From Streptomyces sp. NBC_00390 (GTDB lineage: Bacteria > Actinomycetota > Actinomycetes > Streptomycetales > Streptomycetaceae): 64,000 nucleotides of DNA. The notes under the pieces were generated by a model that was given only the letters and a program-made list of their open reading frames with translations, made no database searches and was not told the origin of the DNA. Where the stretch lies: NCBI RefSeq assembly GCF_036057275.1, contig NZ_CP107945.1, positions 4,154,001 to 4,218,000 of the forward strand, written 5' to 3'. Position numbers and translations under genes: made by a program. The first letter of the stretch is position 1. Each line of letters opens with the position of its first letter. Of this stretch, positions 62,125 to 64,000 are shown piece by piece.

Positions 62125-62141
62125 CCACGGAACGACCGTGG
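62125..62141 (+). promoter_or_regulatory. Hairpin in the rpsF leader
   Basis: Six-bp arms (CCACGG/CCGTGG) with a 5-nt loop lie about 30 nt before rpsF. S6:S18 complexes autoregulate rpsF leaders in many bacteria through a hairpin with a CCG element, so this is a candidate; the match is not proved. Confidence 0.4.
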
Positions 62142-62170
62142 CCGCTGAGTCCAAAGGAGGTGGGTTCCAC

Positions 62171-62461
62171 ATGCGTCACTACGAGGTGATGGTCATCCTC
62201 GACCCCGATCTCGAGGAGCGCGCTGTCTCCCCGCTGATCGAGAACTTCCTCTCCGTCGTCCGTGAGGGCAACGGAAAGGTGGAGAAGGTCGACACCTGGG
62301 GCCGTCGTCGTCTCGCTTACGAGATCAAGAAGAAGCCCGAGGGCATCTACTCGGTCATCGACCTGCAGGCCGAGCCTGCGGTCGTCAAGGAGCTCGACCG
62401 CCAGATGAACCTGAACGAGTCGGTCCTCCGGACCAAGGTCCTCCGTCCCGAGACCCACTGA
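62171..62461 (+). CDS. rpsF: 30S ribosomal protein S6
   Basis: A 96-residue protein starting MRHYEVMVILDPDLEERAV, with VDTWGRRRLAYEIKKKPEGIY. ATG at 62171 has AAAGGAGGT. First gene of rpsF-ssb-rpsR-rplI. Confidence 0.97.
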   Translation: MRHYEVMVILDPDLEERAVSPLIENFLSVVREGNGKVEKVDTWGRRRLAYEIKKKPEGIYSVIDLQAEPAVVKELDRQMNLNESVLRTKVLRPETH

Positions 62462-62534
62462 GCATCTAGCTCAGAGGTCATCGGGTTCGAGTAGCAGCAA
62501 GCAGCCAGAAGCAATCCCGCCGAGAGGTTCACCC

Positions 62535-63116
62535 ATGGCAGGCGAGACCGTCATCACGGTCGTCGGCAATCTCGTCGACGACCCCGAGCTGCGCTTCACC
62601 CCGTCCGGTGCGGCGGTCGCGAAGTTCCGCGTCGCGTCCACTCCCCGCACCTTCGACCGCCAGACCAATGAGTGGAAGGACGGCGAAAGCCTCTTCCTCA
62701 CCTGCTCGGTCTGGCGTCAGGCGGCGGAGAACGTCGCCGAGTCGCTCCAGCGCGGCATGCGCGTCGTCGTGCAGGGCCGTCTGAAGCAGCGGTCGTACGA
62801 GGACCGCGAGGGCGTCAAGCGCACGGTCTACGAGCTGGACGTCGAGGAAGTCGGCCCCAGTCTCAAGAACGCCACGGCCAAGGTCACCAAGACCACCGGT
62901 CGCGGTGGCCAGGGCGGCTACGGCGGCGGCGGCCAGCAGGGCGGCGGTAACTGGGGCGGCAGCCCCGGTGGTGGCCAGCAGCAGGGCGGCGGCGCTCCCG
63001 CCGACGACCCCTGGGCCACCAGCGCGCCGGCCGGCGGCGGCCAGCAGGGTGGGGGCAGCTGGGGCGGAAGCTCCGGCGGTTCCGGCGGCGGCTACTCGGA
63101 CGAGCCGCCCTTCTAA
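62535..63116 (+). CDS. ssb: Single-stranded DNA-binding protein
   Basis: A 193-residue SSB. The OB fold occupies residues 1-115 (MAGETVITVVGNLVDDPELR and VVVQGRLKQRSYEDREG), a Gly/Gln-rich linker follows, and the acidic tip DEPPF contacts partner proteins. ATG at 62535 follows GAGAGG. Confidence 0.96.
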   Translation: MAGETVITVVGNLVDDPELRFTPSGAAVAKFRVASTPRTFDRQTNEWKDGESLFLTCSVWRQAAENVAESLQRGMRVVVQGRLKQRSYEDREGVKRTVYELDVEEVGPSLKNATAKVTKTTGRGGQGGYGGGGQQGGGNWGGSPGGGQQQGGGAPADDPWATSAPAGGGQQGGGSWGGSSGGSGGGYSDEPPF

Positions 63117-63159
63117 GGGCAGCTCGTACCCCACTTCTTGATCACACAGGAGATACACC

Positions 63160-63396
63160 ATGGCGAAGCCGCCTGTGCGCAAGCCTAAGAAGAAGGTCTG
63201 CGCGTTCTGCAAGGACAAGACCGTGTACGTGGACTACAAGGACACGAACATGCTGCGGAAGTTCATTTCCGACCGCGGCAAGATCCGTGCCCGCCGCGTT
63301 ACCGGCAACTGCACGCAGCACCAGCGTGACGTCGCCACGGCCGTGAAGAACAGCCGTGAGATGGCGCTGCTGCCCTACACGTCCACCGCGCGATAA
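63160..63396 (+). CDS. rpsR: 30S ribosomal protein S18 (cysteine-containing, zinc form)
   Basis: A 78-residue S18 with C-A-F-C and C-T-Q-H zinc ligands (VCAFCKDKT, GNCTQHQRD), so it is the C+ paralogue. Streptomycetes usually also have a zinc-free S18 under Zur control elsewhere. ATG at 63160 with AGGAGA. Confidence 0.97.
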   Translation: MAKPPVRKPKKKVCAFCKDKTVYVDYKDTNMLRKFISDRGKIRARRVTGNCTQHQRDVATAVKNSREMALLPYTSTAR

Positions 63397-63414
63397 GGGA
63401 AGGGTGACCGAAAC

Positions 63415-63861
63415 ATGAAGATCATCCTCACCCATGAGGTCTCTGGCCTCGGCGCCGCCGGCGACGTCGTCGACGTCAAGGACGGCTACGCTCGCAACTA
63501 CCTGGTCCCGCGCGGTTTCGCGATCCGCTGGACCAAGGGCGGCGAGAAGGACGTGGCGCAGATCCGCCGCGCCCGCAAGATCCACGAGATCGCGACCATC
63601 GAGCAGGCCAACAGCGTCAAGGGCCAGCTCGAGGCCGTGAAGGTGCGCCTGGCCGTCCGCTCCGGCGACGCCGGCCGCCTGTTCGGCTCCGTCACCCCGG
63701 CCGACATCGCCTCGGCGATCAAGGCTGCCGGTGGCCCGGAGGTCGACAAGCGTCGCGTTGAGCTCGGTTCGCCGATCAAGACCCTGGGCTCGCACCAGGT
63801 GTCCGTGCGTCTGCACCCCGAGGTTGCTGCGCAGCTCGGTGTCGAGGTCGTCGCGGCCTGA
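63415..63861 (+). CDS. rplI: 50S ribosomal protein L9
   Basis: A 148-residue L9: N-terminal KIILTHEVSGLGAAGDVVDVKDGYARNYL, a long central helix and the C-terminal domain. ATG at 63415 follows AAGGG. A strong terminator follows. Confidence 0.97.
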   Translation: MKIILTHEVSGLGAAGDVVDVKDGYARNYLVPRGFAIRWTKGGEKDVAQIRRARKIHEIATIEQANSVKGQLEAVKVRLAVRSGDAGRLFGSVTPADIASAIKAAGGPEVDKRRVELGSPIKTLGSHQVSVRLHPEVAAQLGVEVVAA

Positions 63862-63890
63862 TCGCTGCGACCGGCTCGGTAGAGCGGTAG

Positions 63891-63923
63891 AGAAGGGCCG
63901 CACCCTCTGGGTGCGGCCCTTCT
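63891..63923 (+). terminator. Terminator of rpsF-ssb-rpsR-rplI
   Basis: A 15-bp perfect stem (63891-63905 with 63909-63923), 3-nt loop, followed by TCTTC. Confidence 0.92.
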
Positions 63924-63986
63924 TCTTCGGGGCATCGCTTCTGTGCCCCGCCTGTGGACTCTGTCCGGGCGTAGGAATCGCACCGT

Positions 63987-64000
63987 GTTTCACGTGAAAC
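63987..64000. promoter_or_regulatory. parS site 7, at the window edge
   Basis: Exact GTTTCACGTGAAAC as the last 14 bases. Confidence 0.93.

Overview
The window is about 64 kb of high-GC, codon-biased DNA from the chromosomal origin region of a Streptomyces or very close relative. The evidence is the gene order gyrA-gyrB-dciA(DUF721)-recF-gnd-dnaN-oriC-dnaA-rpmH-rnpA-yidD-yidC-khpB-rsmG-parA-parB, a DnaA with a long low-complexity domain II, an oriC with about 20 DnaA-like boxes between dnaN and dnaA, seven parS sites (GTTTCACGTGAAAC), class E sortases, CrgA, a DLW-39 peptide and heavy use of GTG/TTG starts. The species cannot be named from sequence alone.

Layout. Positions 1-5773 carry the cell-wall and division signalling operon on the + strand: the end of the PP2C phosphatase PstP, a RodA/FtsW-type SEDS protein, PbpA and the PASTA kinase PknB. 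Positions 5880-10128 (-) hold three class E sortases, pabA/trpG, a 57-residue membrane peptide and a DUF881 protein; crgA faces away from them. A cluster of perfect DnaA boxes lies just after crgA, followed by a zinc-finger rhomboid protease and cyclophilin. Positions 12.6-20.4 kb hold small coiled or secreted proteins, tRNA-Ala, an HTH regulator plus a Ser/Thr kinase, a tandem pair of membrane-anchored paralogues (one with a VWA domain), a DLW-39 peptide and tRNA-Ile. Positions 20.4-32.7 kb are the replication block (DUF3566, gyrA, gyrB, dciA, recF, gnd, dnaN, oriC, dnaA), all leftward.

Rightward from 33.0 kb run rpmH, rnpA, yidD, yidC, khpB, rsmG, parA, parB and a GNAT acetyltransferase. 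A leftward block follows: a DUF6049 protein, MurJ, a pseudokinase with a discoidin-like ectodomain, SigM, its zinc anti-sigma factor, TrxB and TrxA, with a SigR-type promoter before trxB. Then come cca (+), an MFS exporter, ino1 and a PadR regulator with a large operator palindrome (all -). The right end is a class A PBP and a GT87 mannosyltransferase-like protein (+), an alanine-racemase-like protein, FemX and a small membrane protein (-), and the rpsF-ssb-rpsR-rplI operon (+).

Together the genes cover replication initiation, segregation (ParAB-parS), peptidoglycan assembly and its phospho-control, and thiol homeostasis. The most interesting points are: (i) four consensus DnaA boxes after crgA, while no box in oriC is a perfect match; (ii) parS cores at the centre of 26-34 bp perfect palindromes in convergent intergenic regions; (iii) the VWA/paralogue membrane pair in the segment between the two tRNA genes; (iv) the PadR-ino1 unit with its 35-nt operator; and (v) a pseudokinase that is separate from MurJ, unlike the fused mycobacterial form.
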